Position numbers and translations under genes: made by a program
Shown: piece after piece, positions 53,079 to 62,499 of the stretch
Numbering within the stretch: position 1 is the stretch's first letter
Layout of the letters: every line of letters starts with the position of its first letter
The notes under the pieces: generated by a model
What the model saw: only the letters and a program-made list of their open reading frames with translations
What the model was told of the DNA's origin: nothing
Database searches by the model: none
Source: Saprospirales bacterium GYS_P2D
GTDB lineage: Bacteria; Bacteroidota; Bacteroidia; Chitinophagales; Saprospiraceae
Direction of reading: 5' to 3'
Length of the DNA stretch: 64,000 nucleotides
Assembly: GCA_009833045.1 (NCBI GenBank)
Contig: WUUP01000001.1
Location: forward strand, 179,586 to 243,585

Positions 53079-54140
53079 TTATATTTTTGATATTTTCATT
53101 TTTCCGATTCCATTATCCTTTAGCGATCCGACGTAGATATGATCTCCGTACTGCTGTATCGAGGTGATCTCATATACGGGAGGATGATCGGATTGATAGT
53201 TTTCTAAGATATTTCCATCGCCATCTATGCGCATGATATGACCGTAGTGACCATTCATATCAGTAGGTAGGATAGAGGGTACTTTCATGAGTTGTTTTCG
53301 CAGCCACTTATTACGCATCATATCGTCCGTCGAGGTACTGCGTGGAGATACCAGTGTGAGCCAATATGTCCCATCTCCAGCAGAGCTAACATTGTCGGGA
53401 TATCCTGGGAGATTATCCATGATCAGCTCATCTGTTCCTTTTTTGGGACCACTTAGGTGGAATTTTCTTACTTGCTGAGAGCCTGTCTCATTGACTAATA
53501 CATAGCTGGTATCCTGCGCCACTGCTACACCATTTGCAAATTGTAATCCGTCTAATAGCATCTCTGTCTCACGAGTCTCAGGGTCATAAACCAGGAGCCG
53601 ACCATGCCCTCCATGCTCGACGATGTCCAGCATCGTCTGGTGAAACTGATATTTGCTCGATGCATCGCTGAAGTAATAACGGCCATCTGGGCCTACCTCT
53701 ATATCATCAGCGAATCGAAATGGTAATCCATCTGCCTCAGTAGATAGCACCTCGACATCTCCATCTGGAGACATCTGGATGAGTCCGGCGTAGGCATCTG
53801 CTATGATCAGCCGATCACCATCAAAATCCAATCCCAAGGGCCTACCACCTGTATTAGCAATGGTACTAACCTCATCTCCATCCATGCGGATGATGTCACC
53901 ATTTTCTTGGCCTCCATAGAGTACTCCCTGTGTATCGATAGCGACATCCTCACAGCGCACACATTGATTCTCGTATATTTTTTCGAGCTTATCCAGTCTA
54001 TCATTGCGTTCATAGGGGCCTGCGAGAGCTGGTATTGGCTGTGGATCACAGTCCTGAGGATCGATAGGGCTGGGCCATATCAAAAATCCCACGACCAAAA
54101 TCAATAAAGCCAGTAATAGATAGAATAGCATTTTTTTCAT
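53079..54140 (-). CDS. Membrane-anchored SMP-30/strictosidine-synthase-like lactonase
   Basis: 353 residues from ATG 54140 (MKKMLFYLLLALLILVVGFL), giving a single N-terminal membrane anchor with the rest outside the cytoplasm. The body is a six-bladed propeller: CEDVAIDTQGVLYGG, FADDIEVGPDGRYYFSDAS, FANGVAVAQDTSYVLVNETG and YPDNVSSAGDGTYWLTLVS contain the Glu, Asp/Asn and Asp residues that bind calcium in SMP-30, paraoxonase-like and strictosidine-synthase-like enzymes. Known members hydrolyse lactones or organophosphates. First gene of the group with the SDR and the APH-family kinase. Confidence 0.82.
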   Translation of the reverse strand: MKKMLFYLLLALLILVVGFLIWPSPIDPQDCDPQPIPALAGPYERNDRLDKLEKIYENQCVRCEDVAIDTQGVLYGGQENGDIIRMDGDEVSTIANTGGRPLGLDFDGDRLIIADAYAGLIQMSPDGDVEVLSTEADGLPFRFADDIEVGPDGRYYFSDASSKYQFHQTMLDIVEHGGHGRLLVYDPETRETEMLLDGLQFANGVAVAQDTSYVLVNETGSQQVRKFHLSGPKKGTDELIMDNLPGYPDNVSSAGDGTYWLTLVSPRSTSTDDMMRNKWLRKQLMKVPSILPTDMNGHYGHIMRIDGDGNILENYQSDHPPVYEITSIQQYGDHIYVGSLKDNGIGKMKISKI

Positions 54141-54209
54141 CACTCCCAATGTAAGGAGATCTCTACTCTATCACTTGATTCAAAATTGGCAAATAGCCAA
54201 ATGAACCTG

Positions 54210-56738
54210 CTATCCGATTTCCTTGCGCAGTATTTCTAAAGGTGACTTTTGGACTACCTCTCGGCTATTGAATAATCCGATGAGCACAGTCAAGCCTACG
54301 ACGACGATATATACCATCAAGATCGGCCACCATCGTAAGTCAAAATCCAACTCTAATTGATATTTGGCTAAAAGATAGCTACCTATCAGCGCTATGAATA
54401 TACCCGTAAGGGCACTAAGTGACCCGAGCATAAAGTATTCGGTGAAATTGATCCGCATGATCTGTCGCCGGTGAGCTCCCAGTGTACGTAGCAGCACACT
54501 CTCTCTGATCCGCTGATACTTACTCAAGAATAAGGAACTGATCAAGACAATCAAACCTGTCAAAATACTGAAGCCTGCCATGAACTGTATTATATAGCTG
54601 ACCTTACTCAGGATATCATTGAGGGTACTCAGGATCATACCGAGGTCGATCACCGATACATTCGGGAATGCCTTGACTACAGCGCTACGATAGGCAGCTG
54701 TCGTCTCTGTATCTGGCGATTTAGTCACTAATACCTGAAACTGTGGCGCCCGCTCCAAGACTCCATTGGGGAAGAGGATAAAGAAGCGAGTCTGCATACT
54801 GCGAAAATTAATCTCTCGGATGCTACCTACATAGGTCTTGATGAGTGCTCCTTGGACATTCCACACGAGCTCATCTCCGAGATCGACATCGAGCGCCTCG
54901 GCAAATCGCTCCGCCAAACTCACAAATATCGAATCTCCAGGCTCCACATATCCAGTAAACTCACCTTTGATGAGTGTTTCGTCAGGATTGAGCGTATCTC
55001 TGAATGTCACTCTGGCTTCCCGATTGATCGCCCAGCGACTGGCCGTCCGAGTAGTATCGGCAAACCATTCATCCTTGGTTTTGCCCTGCCAAGCTGCCAG
55101 ACGCATAGTAACGATCGGCACCTGCTGTATCACCGGGAGCTCATACTCTCGAGTCAGCTCTGCCAGCTCCTCGCTCTGGTCTCGCTCGATACCGAATAGG
55201 ATCATATTGGGCTGATTGCCCGCATCCATAGAGCCTACATTCTGCAAAAGCAATCCCTGTATGATGAATAAGGTGGTCAATATCGCTGTGCCCAGTCCTA
55301 TAGCGACTACCAGTGTCTGTGTCTGATTATTAGGTCGATAAAGATTAGATAGTCCCTGTCTGAGAACAAAAGAGCTGCGCCTTGGAAAGAATCGTCGCAC
55401 CGCCCAAATAATCACTCTCGCCACTCCATAGAGAACGCCAAAAGCAATCAATAATCCGACAGTAAATATCGCTCCATCGATCACGCTACCCGTAAGCGTC
55501 CAAAGGAATCCTGCAATGGCGATCACAATCAGCACATATAGCAGCCACTTGAGGTAGTCTCGACCGCCCTCTATATCATCGACAGAAGCTCTAAGAGTCC
55601 TGAGCGGGCTCACTCGACGTACATCCATCAGCGGCACGAGCGCAAAAAGTGAAGTGATCACCGCTCCGATCACTATGCCCTCTCCTATCGCACGCCATGA
55701 TAGATCCATCTCAACCGCATACGGCAAGAAGTCTCTCAATATCACAGGCAACAGCATCTGTATCGTACTACCCATAACAGCCCCGATGACCACACTGATC
55801 AAGCCTAATAGGATGATCTGGACAAAATAGATCATGAGCGCTTCGCTCCCTTTCATCCCAAGACATCGAAATATAGCTATCGAACTGATTTTATTTTTGA
55901 CATAGATCATGACGCTACTCGCTACACCGATACATCCCAAAAGCAGGGATACAAGAGCGACGAGATTCAGGAAATAATTGAGCGACGAGAATGCTTCATC
56001 GAGATCTTCTTTTTGATCTTCGATGGTCTGGATCCGCATGCTTTCATTTCTGAAGTCTTCCCGCACCATATCCTCCCAATCGTCAGCGCCAAAATCATCT
56101 CCAGACTTATAGTAATAGCTATAGTCCACCATACTACCAGGCTGTACGAGCTGACTCTGATCCAGTAGATCTGGTGTAATATAGACCAATGGCGCAAAGC
56201 TCGACCCTGCACCAATACTCCCAAAAGCGCTCATCAGTCGTCCTCCGATCAGCATAGGTACACCTCCTATACGTACACTATCACCGACCTCGAGACCATA
56301 CTGTAGCATCATGCCATCATCCACGAGGATCTGCTGTCTACTCTGGTACTGAGTCCCGGCGTCAGCTGGTTCAGTCTTGAGCACACCGTAAAACGGAAAG
56401 GCTCCCTCTATCGCTTTGATACGGACGAACTGGCTATCATCGGTCTTGGGCAGGTAGGCCATAGTGAATAGCTCTACCTCTGAGGCCCTATCTCCGGGGA
56501 TAGTATCCGTCAGCGCAGCGATCTGCTCCGTCATGGGATGATTGCCCGAGATGACGATATCTGCACCAAGCAGCGACTTAGCCTGCTCATCGATATCCTT
56601 GACCAGATTATAGTTAAATGAATTAATCGCTACGAGTGCAGCGATACCGAGCACGATAGAGCTCATGAATAGGATCAGCTTGGATCTATCCTTTCGACTA
56701 TCTCGATAGGCCGTTTTTAGTATAAATGGCCAATTCAT
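54210..56738 (-). CDS. FtsX-like ABC transporter permease (YbbP type)
   Basis: 842 residues. One helix at the N-terminus, an extracytoplasmic MacB-like domain (about 50-250), two FtsX helix blocks (about 258-420 and 715-835) and extra helices near 430-500, the YbbP architecture. ISIAIFRCLGMKGSEALMIY and SVLLRTLGAHRRQIMRINF are the coupling segments of the two FtsX units. It overlaps the ATPase gene by four bases. Together with the ATPase it probably moves lipids or other hydrophobic substrates out of the inner membrane; the substrate of YbbAP itself is unsettled. Confidence 0.92.
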   Translation of the reverse strand: MNWPFILKTAYRDSRKDRSKLILFMSSIVLGIAALVAINSFNYNLVKDIDEQAKSLLGADIVISGNHPMTEQIAALTDTIPGDRASEVELFTMAYLPKTDDSQFVRIKAIEGAFPFYGVLKTEPADAGTQYQSRQQILVDDGMMLQYGLEVGDSVRIGGVPMLIGGRLMSAFGSIGAGSSFAPLVYITPDLLDQSQLVQPGSMVDYSYYYKSGDDFGADDWEDMVREDFRNESMRIQTIEDQKEDLDEAFSSLNYFLNLVALVSLLLGCIGVASSVMIYVKNKISSIAIFRCLGMKGSEALMIYFVQIILLGLISVVIGAVMGSTIQMLLPVILRDFLPYAVEMDLSWRAIGEGIVIGAVITSLFALVPLMDVRRVSPLRTLRASVDDIEGGRDYLKWLLYVLIVIAIAGFLWTLTGSVIDGAIFTVGLLIAFGVLYGVARVIIWAVRRFFPRRSSFVLRQGLSNLYRPNNQTQTLVVAIGLGTAILTTLFIIQGLLLQNVGSMDAGNQPNMILFGIERDQSEELAELTREYELPVIQQVPIVTMRLAAWQGKTKDEWFADTTRTASRWAINREARVTFRDTLNPDETLIKGEFTGYVEPGDSIFVSLAERFAEALDVDLGDELVWNVQGALIKTYVGSIREINFRSMQTRFFILFPNGVLERAPQFQVLVTKSPDTETTAAYRSAVVKAFPNVSVIDLGMILSTLNDILSKVSYIIQFMAGFSILTGLIVLISSLFLSKYQRIRESVLLRTLGAHRRQIMRINFTEYFMLGSLSALTGIFIALIGSYLLAKYQLELDFDLRWWPILMVYIVVVGLTVLIGLFNSREVVQKSPLEILRKEIG

Positions 56739-57433
56739 CGAGCTACTTTTTCATTGAGTACATCAGATACGACTTTTCCGCCTTTGAGGCGAATGACTCT
56801 GTCCGTCTTAGCTGCAAGATCAGGATTGTGCGTTACTATGATCAGCGTCGTTCCTTGCTCCTTGTTGAGATCAAAGAGAAGCTGCTCTACCACATGTCCA
56901 GTATCTTCATCGAGATTGCCCGTAGGCTCATCGGCGAATAGCACTTTAGGACTATTGCTAAACGCTCTGGCCAGCGATACTCGCTGCTGCTCACCGCCAG
57001 ATAGCTGCATCGGATAGTGATCGTGGCGATCTCCAAGTCCTACTCGATCGAGTAGATCTTTTGCGATAGCTGCGGCACCTTTGGCTTTACCTTGCAGTTC
57101 GAGAGGTATCATGACATTTTCGAGAGCCGTAAGCGTAGGTAGGAGTTGAAAATTTTGGAATATGAACCCCACATTTTCATTGCGTACTTGAGCCTTGTCA
57201 TCTTCTGATAGCTGACTGATATCACGCCCTGTGAGTACCACCTGTCCACTGGATGGTGCATCGAGCCCCGCACAGAGACCGAGTAAGGTGGTCTTGCCAC
57301 TACCCGATGGACCGACGATAGATACTACTTCGCCTCGAGCGATATCAAAACTCACATGATCTAATACTGTCAACTCTCGATTGACTCCTTGATATATTTT
57401 TGTCAGTTCTCGGACTGATAGGATGTGCTGCAT
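56735..57433 (-). CDS. ABC transporter ATPase (YbbA/LolD type)
   Basis: 232 residues. Walker A is GPSGSGKTTLL (40-50), Q-loop is GFIFQNFQLL, signature is LSGGEQQRVSLARAF, Walker B is KVLFADEPTGNLD and the H-loop is VTHN. Partner of the FtsX-like permease encoded immediately downstream. Divergent from tesA, as ybbA is in E. coli. Confidence 0.95.
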   Translation of the reverse strand: MQHILSVRELTKIYQGVNRELTVLDHVSFDIARGEVVSIVGPSGSGKTTLLGLCAGLDAPSSGQVVLTGRDISQLSEDDKAQVRNENVGFIFQNFQLLPTLTALENVMIPLELQGKAKGAAAIAKDLLDRVGLGDRHDHYPMQLSGGEQQRVSLARAFSNSPKVLFADEPTGNLDEDTGHVVEQLLFDLNKEQGTTLIIVTHNPDLAAKTDRVIRLKGGKVVSDVLNEKVAR

Positions 57434-57535
57434 GTTCTATAGTTACGTTAATAAGATCTCGATCAGAAAACTATGATCTGACATAGACCGTTTATTATGT
57501 CGATGGTTTGTATAGAGATCACTTACTTTGACACT

Positions 57536-58237
57536 ATGAATAAATTAATCCGCAGTATATCTATCGTGACACTCTTGCTACTCGCTGGCTGCGACAATAG
57601 TAATGATAAACCCGCAGAAGCCCAACAAGTTGAAATCGAAGCCGCTAAAGAGACAACTAAATCGACAGATATGGAGACTAAATCGGATAAAGCTACCATA
57701 CTATTCTACGGAGATAGTCTCACCGCTGGCTATGGGCTATCTGAAGAGGAGTCATTTCCGTCATTGGTGCAGCGGCGCATTGACTCTCTCGGGCTGGACT
57801 ATCAAGTAGTAAATGCTGGACTCTCAGGCGAGACGACCTCTGGTGGGGTGTCTCGGATCGAATGGGTACTACAGCAGCCGGTAGATATATTCGTCCTCGA
57901 GCTGGGAGCTAATGATATGCTGCGGGGGCTAGACATCTCAGCTACTCGGGACAATCTCGAGAAAATCATCAATACGGTAAATACACAATATCCAGATGCA
58001 GAGCTCATCATCGCAGGTATGCAGTCACCACCTAATATGGGCCCAGAGTACACGAGTCAGTTCAATAGTCTTTTTGGAGAGCTATCCCAAAAGTATGACG
58101 CAGGGTTTATCCCATTCTTGCTGGATGGCGTCGCTGGTATCGAGTCACTCAATCTACCTGACGGCAAACATCCTAATGCTACTGGACAAAAAATAGTAGT
58201 CGAAAATGTCTGGAAGGTTCTGAAAGATTATCTCTAA
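57536..58237 (+). CDS. tesA: SGNH-hydrolase lipoprotein, TesA-like arylesterase/thioesterase
   Basis: 233 residues from ATG 57536, chosen because it opens a lipoprotein signal (MNKLIRSISIVTLLLLAGC; lipobox LAGC). The longer frame to 57497 adds an unrelated N-terminus. Catalytic blocks: Ser in FYGDSLTAGYGL, Gly in GLSGETTSGG, Asn in ELGANDMLRG, Asp-His in DGKHPNATGQ. E. coli TesA is a periplasmic thioesterase/lysophospholipase encoded divergently from ybbAP; the same arrangement occurs here. Confidence 0.93.
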   Translation: MNKLIRSISIVTLLLLAGCDNSNDKPAEAQQVEIEAAKETTKSTDMETKSDKATILFYGDSLTAGYGLSEEESFPSLVQRRIDSLGLDYQVVNAGLSGETTSGGVSRIEWVLQQPVDIFVLELGANDMLRGLDISATRDNLEKIINTVNTQYPDAELIIAGMQSPPNMGPEYTSQFNSLFGELSQKYDAGFIPFLLDGVAGIESLNLPDGKHPNATGQKIVVENVWKVLKDYL

Positions 58238-58313
58238 ACAGTCAAAAGTGCTAAAGGAAAGTTCTTAATTTGTGTTTTTGACGCAATAGCTCGTCATCAA
58301 GAACCCTTTACCA

Positions 58314-59615
58314 TTGAATCCAGTGCTTACAACCATAAACCACTATTGGAATAAGCTAATAAACCTCGGCATACCTCCTGAGCTCAACTCGAGGTATCAG
58401 ATTTCTATTTGGCGTATTTTCAATTTCATATTATACATTGCCTCTGGTATTCTCGCTGTGGTCATAGCAGATGAGATCATTTCAGGAGATGTTGAGGGTC
58501 TCATTTCTGCATCGTTGTTTGCTGTATTTACTTTTCACCTGTTGTATTTGAGTTCGCAGGGACATTATGATACTGGCTCCCTACTATTCAACACTGGATT
58601 TAGCATAGGTTTATTAGTCATCAGTGTGACCTATGTGGAGGTACCTAATATTGAGCTGTGCTTCTTGATTTTAGCCTTTACGGCGATAATGCTCACTAAG
58701 ATCGACTGGCTGAAAATTTTCTTATTTTTCTTTAATACACTGTGCTATCTCGGTATTCATTTTGCTGAGCGCAATTTTGATTTGGGAGAGCGACTCTTAC
58801 TCAATAACTCGAGTAACATATCCATCTTTGCAGTATGTCTCATAGGGCTGGGTATGATGACACTATTCATCACTCGTGATCTACAAAAGAATGATGAAGA
58901 GATTTCAAAATTAGTAGCTGACCTCAAGGAACAAAATCGGCTCCTCGAATCCTCTAACGAAGAGCTCCAGCGATTCACCTATCTCGCATCGCACGATCTA
59001 AAGGCACCTATACGGTCGATCATTTCATTCATAGGGTTAGCAGAGAATAAACTGCAGGATCTCCAGCGAGAGGATATCAATACCTACTTTAAATATGCTA
59101 AGGATAGTGCTCTGCAGATGAATAATCTCATCAATGACAGCCTCGAATACAGCAAAGTCAATCACGATAAAGTAGCGAATAGCGAAGTCGATCTCAACCT
59201 GCTCGTAGATAAAATAAAACAAGGCCTCTCTGTAGAATATCCTAAGGGAGAAATCATATATGACAAGCTCCCCATCATCAAGTCCAATGAATCACTCCTC
59301 TACAAGCTACTCCAAAATATCATAGAAAATGGACTAAAATATAACGACAAAGAAGAGAAGCTAATAAAGCTCTTGGTGACTCAAGAACAAGATCAAATAA
59401 GCATTAGTATATCCGATAATGGCATAGGCATAGATCAACAGTTTTATGAGGAGATATTCACAATCTATCGCCGCCTCCACAACAATCAAGAGTATAAAGG
59501 TACAGGACTGGGCCTGGCGATCTGTCGCAAAATAGTAGAACAGCTCAAAGGCCAGATAACGGTAGACTCCCAGCTGGGATCTGGCACTACCTTCCATATT
59601 CATCTACCCGTCTGA
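58314..59615 (+). CDS. Membrane histidine kinase without PAS domains
   Basis: 433 residues. The only in-frame starts before the first helix are TTG 58314 and GTG 58323; an in-frame stop precedes them, so a non-ATG start is likely. Six hydrophobic helices (about 25-185), then a short coiled coil (DLKEQNRLLESSNEELQ), phospho-acceptor His227 in ASHDLKAPIRS, and ATP-site motifs NIIENGLKYN, DNGIGID, GTGLGLAI and TVDSQLGSGTTF. The core closely resembles the other two kinases in the window. No receiver domain and no adjacent response regulator. Confidence 0.9.
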   Translation: MNPVLTTINHYWNKLINLGIPPELNSRYQISIWRIFNFILYIASGILAVVIADEIISGDVEGLISASLFAVFTFHLLYLSSQGHYDTGSLLFNTGFSIGLLVISVTYVEVPNIELCFLILAFTAIMLTKIDWLKIFLFFFNTLCYLGIHFAERNFDLGERLLLNNSSNISIFAVCLIGLGMMTLFITRDLQKNDEEISKLVADLKEQNRLLESSNEELQRFTYLASHDLKAPIRSIISFIGLAENKLQDLQREDINTYFKYAKDSALQMNNLINDSLEYSKVNHDKVANSEVDLNLLVDKIKQGLSVEYPKGEIIYDKLPIIKSNESLLYKLLQNIIENGLKYNDKEEKLIKLLVTQEQDQISISISDNGIGIDQQFYEEIFTIYRRLHNNQEYKGTGLGLAICRKIVEQLKGQITVDSQLGSGTTFHIHLPV

Positions 59616-59694
59616 TCACTGCTCAAACAATCTGGCCTACAGACCTGTTGGCTATTCATTATATTGTGACCTACAGATTTATTTTGTCAATAAA

Positions 59695-61065
59695 ATGCCT
59701 ATCATGATCCGTACTTTAATTTTCTTAATCTGCTCCAGCATCATACTGCATCCTCTCATGTCACAGACTCCTCCAGCGTCAGATGACCGCATATATGATA
59801 TCATCGATGTAGTCAGTGCGGAGCGTATCGAGGCAGATATTACGACTTTAGTCAATTTTGGTACTCGCCACACCCTGTCTGATACCGTATCTGATACTCG
59901 AGGTATCGGAGCCGCCAGACGATGGATCAAAAGTGAATTTGATCGTATCAGTGCTGACTGTGACGGATGTCTGGAGGTGAGCTATATGCGGGGTTTGGTC
60001 GAGGCTGGAGAGAGCCGACGTATACCCGATGATACTTGGATCGTCAATGTGCTCGCTGTCAAACGAGGCACCAAGTATCCCAATCGGTATATCATCATGT
60101 CAGGTGATATTGACAGTCGAATCTCAGATCCCCTCAATGGCAAAGATGACTCTCCCGGGGCCAATGACAATGCCTCAGGCATGGCAGGAGTCCTCGAGGC
60201 CGCAAGAGTGCTGTCAGCATATGATTTTGAGAGTAGCATCATATTCGTCGGACTATCTGGGGAGGAGCAAGGGCTCTATGGAGGTAAAATCATGGCTGCA
60301 AAAGCTAAAGAAGCAGGCTGGGATATCATAGGTATTCTCAATAACGATATGATAGGTAATATCAAAGGAATCGATGGAGTCATAGACAATCGGACATTCC
60401 GCATATTCTCAGAGGCAGCCCCTCCTGACGAAAATGAGCAAAAGAGAATCTGGAAACGATTTTATGGAGGCGAGGTCGATGGTATCTCTCGTCAGCTCGC
60501 CAGATATGTACATCGCATGACATCGACCTACATGCCTATGATGAATCCGAAGATGATCTATAGGCTCGACAGATTTGGACGTGGTGGACATCATCGTCCA
60601 TTCAATGATGAAGGATTTGCAGGAGTGCGTATCATGGAGGCTCACGAAAACTATGATCAGCAGCATCAAGATATCCGTACAGAGGATGGCATAGAGTATG
60701 GTGACAAGCTGGAGTATGTCAATTTTGACTATGCCGCCAAGCTCACTGCCGTCAATGCTATCAATCTCGCAGCTATAGCCTGGGCACCACCAGCACCATC
60801 AGGCCTCATGATCGGTGGAGCAGTGAAGCCCTACACTCGACTCAAGTGGGACGCTGTCGAAGATGAGCATATCGCTGGCTATAAGATCTACTGGAGAGAG
60901 ACCACCGAGGCACAGTGGCAGTACTCCCGCTATGTAGGTGATGTGACAGAGTTTACGCTGGATGGAGTAGTTATTGACAATTACCTATTCGGAGTAGCTA
61001 CGGTGAGTCCCTCAGGCCACGAGAGTGTGATCGCCTACCCGACGACACTGATACCGAGGAGGTAA
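59695..61065 (+). CDS. Secreted M28-family metallopeptidase
   Basis: 456 residues; a signal peptide ends near ALMSQ-like HPLMSQ (about 23). Metal site: Asp138 (SGDIDSR, where other M28 enzymes have His), Asp158 bridging (PGANDNASG), Glu190/191 (SGEEQG), Asp218 (NNDMIGN) and His300 (GGHHRPFNDEGF). The Asp at 138 and the GGHHRPF segment match, to my recollection, a Bacteroidota/gammaproteobacterial M28 subgroup, so they are not decay. The C-terminal 100 residues form a fibronectin-III-like domain (PSGLMIGGAV ... YKIYWRETTE). Aminopeptidase-type activity outside the cytoplasm expected. Confidence 0.9.
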   Translation: MPIMIRTLIFLICSSIILHPLMSQTPPASDDRIYDIIDVVSAERIEADITTLVNFGTRHTLSDTVSDTRGIGAARRWIKSEFDRISADCDGCLEVSYMRGLVEAGESRRIPDDTWIVNVLAVKRGTKYPNRYIIMSGDIDSRISDPLNGKDDSPGANDNASGMAGVLEAARVLSAYDFESSIIFVGLSGEEQGLYGGKIMAAKAKEAGWDIIGILNNDMIGNIKGIDGVIDNRTFRIFSEAAPPDENEQKRIWKRFYGGEVDGISRQLARYVHRMTSTYMPMMNPKMIYRLDRFGRGGHHRPFNDEGFAGVRIMEAHENYDQQHQDIRTEDGIEYGDKLEYVNFDYAAKLTAVNAINLAAIAWAPPAPSGLMIGGAVKPYTRLKWDAVEDEHIAGYKIYWRETTEAQWQYSRYVGDVTEFTLDGVVIDNYLFGVATVSPSGHESVIAYPTTLIPRR

Positions 61066-61068
61066 TCG

Positions 61069-61461
61069 CTACTTCAATACATCAAACCATAGACTACTGG
61101 CAGGCCTAAGCCCACCACCTGTATAGTCAAAACAGATTTCCGCTCCTGCCTCGATGTCAGAGACTGCGTGAAACTTGATACGACTATCCACGTAGTCAAA
61201 GGTGAATTCTGCATTTGGAGTAGAGCTATGATTGTAGATGCTCCCATATCCTAATGCGATACAACCCTTATATCCAGGCTCCTCCCAGAGAAAGTAGTAA
61301 TCATGCAGCCGAGTCTCATCGATCAGCGGTAGATGGTCATGAGGAATCTTGATAATCGGACAACTCTCGATGATATCACCAGGACTCAGCTCATCAGCGC
61401 AAAACATTCCTCGCCCCTTGCCGGGCACTTCCGCTATATATAGTCCCGGCACATGCATCAT
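61069..61461 (-). CDS. Single-domain SET methyltransferase-like protein
   Basis: 130 residues, a minimal SET domain: GKGRGMFCADELSPGDII (SAM-binding start), YGSIYNHSSTPNAEF (the NHSxxPN motif) and IEAGAEICFDYT (the GExxxDY end). No pre- or post-SET domains. Bacterial SET proteins methylate lysines in ribosomal or other proteins; the target here is unknown. Convergent with the M28 gene, separated by three bases. Two ATGs start the gene; the second is also possible. Confidence 0.88.
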   Translation of the reverse strand: MMHVPGLYIAEVPGKGRGMFCADELSPGDIIESCPIIKIPHDHLPLIDETRLHDYYFLWEEPGYKGCIALGYGSIYNHSSTPNAEFTFDYVDSRIKFHAVSDIEAGAEICFDYTGGGLRPASSLWFDVLK

Positions 61462-61569
61462 CTTTTTTTAGTTTTTATTCATATTTAAAACCCATTGAGA
61501 ATCAGATTATTATAATCAACGCCCACAGATGGCTATATCCATTCGTTCTTTATCCTGTATTTTTAAGAT

Positions 61570-62448
61570 ATGATCCGATGCAAAAATATCCGCCTTTCAA
61601 CCATACTATGCATATGTATGACTATGTGTATATCGATCAGTCTCTATGCCCAAAAAGTGAACGAAAGTGTCCTAGTCACACTACAGGATAGCTCTATCAT
61701 CGCAGGTCAGGTCATAGCCATAGATGATAGTACTATCACCCTCAATAGTGAGGCTATCAAAGAACTCAAGATATCCCGAGACGACATCATATCCATAAGA
61801 AAACAAAAGCAGCAATCCATCCAAGCCACTCAGGAATGGTACGAGTCGCCGATATACTCTATCAATTATCTGACAGAATCTGCTATCCCTCTCAGCGCTG
61901 GCGAAATGTACTACCAAAACATCCTGCTCTACGGACAAAAAGTGGGGATAGGCCTATCTGATCACTTCTCGATCAATGCAGGTTTAGAGCTCTATTCGCC
62001 ACTACACCAGAATGAATGGCCCGGACTTTTAATAGCTCCGAAATATTCTTTCACTAATCAGGAAAGCGACTTTCATTTTGGTATTGGGGGCAATTTATTG
62101 GTACTCCCCAATGGATCTCGTCGTGAGTTGGCAGGGACTCTGTATGGCCTGACTACACTGGGCGATAAGGAGACGAATCTGACGATAGGCATCGGTACCG
62201 CTTTTTACCAAGGAGATCTCGCAGACCTCCCAGTTATGCAACTTAGTGGTCAAGCCAGAGTGGCCCGTAGAATAGGGTTGATACTTGATAGCATTTCTCT
62301 ATTTGATGGTAATAATGTCGATCATGTAGCATCATTTTTCATCAGATATACGCACCCCAAGTTCATATTTGACCTCGGAAGCGTTTTCGAAGTAGGATTC
62401 GATTACGGTATCCCTATGGTCAATTTTGCCATGAAGATTCAGGAATAG
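61570..62448 (+). CDS. Exported protein with Sm-like start and beta-barrel-like body
   Basis: 292 residues with a signal peptide (MIRCKNIRLSTILCICMTMC ... YAQ). Mature residues about 30-75 (VTLQDSSIIAGQVIAIDDST ... ISRDDIISI) look like a small LSM/SH3-like beta fold, often found at the start of Bacteroidota periplasmic proteins. The remainder is alternating strands that fit a small outer-membrane barrel (YSINYLTESAIPL, FHFGIGGNLLVLPNGS, ATFFIRYTHP-like). No family assigned. Upstream of the Lrp regulator by 51 bases. Confidence 0.7.
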   Translation: MIRCKNIRLSTILCICMTMCISISLYAQKVNESVLVTLQDSSIIAGQVIAIDDSTITLNSEAIKELKISRDDIISIRKQKQQSIQATQEWYESPIYSINYLTESAIPLSAGEMYYQNILLYGQKVGIGLSDHFSINAGLELYSPLHQNEWPGLLIAPKYSFTNQESDFHFGIGGNLLVLPNGSRRELAGTLYGLTTLGDKETNLTIGIGTAFYQGDLADLPVMQLSGQARVARRIGLILDSISLFDGNNVDHVASFFIRYTHPKFIFDLGSVFEVGFDYGIPMVNFAMKIQE

Positions 62449-62499
62449 CTTAGGATTTTTTAAAGCTTTGACTAAATTTAGGTTTAGAAAAAGGTAGTC

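Noticed and set aside
59695-61065. Inactivated M28 peptidase because Asp138 replaces the first zinc His
   Set aside because: The SGDIDSR and GGHHRPF pattern appears to be normal for this subgroup and all other ligands are present.
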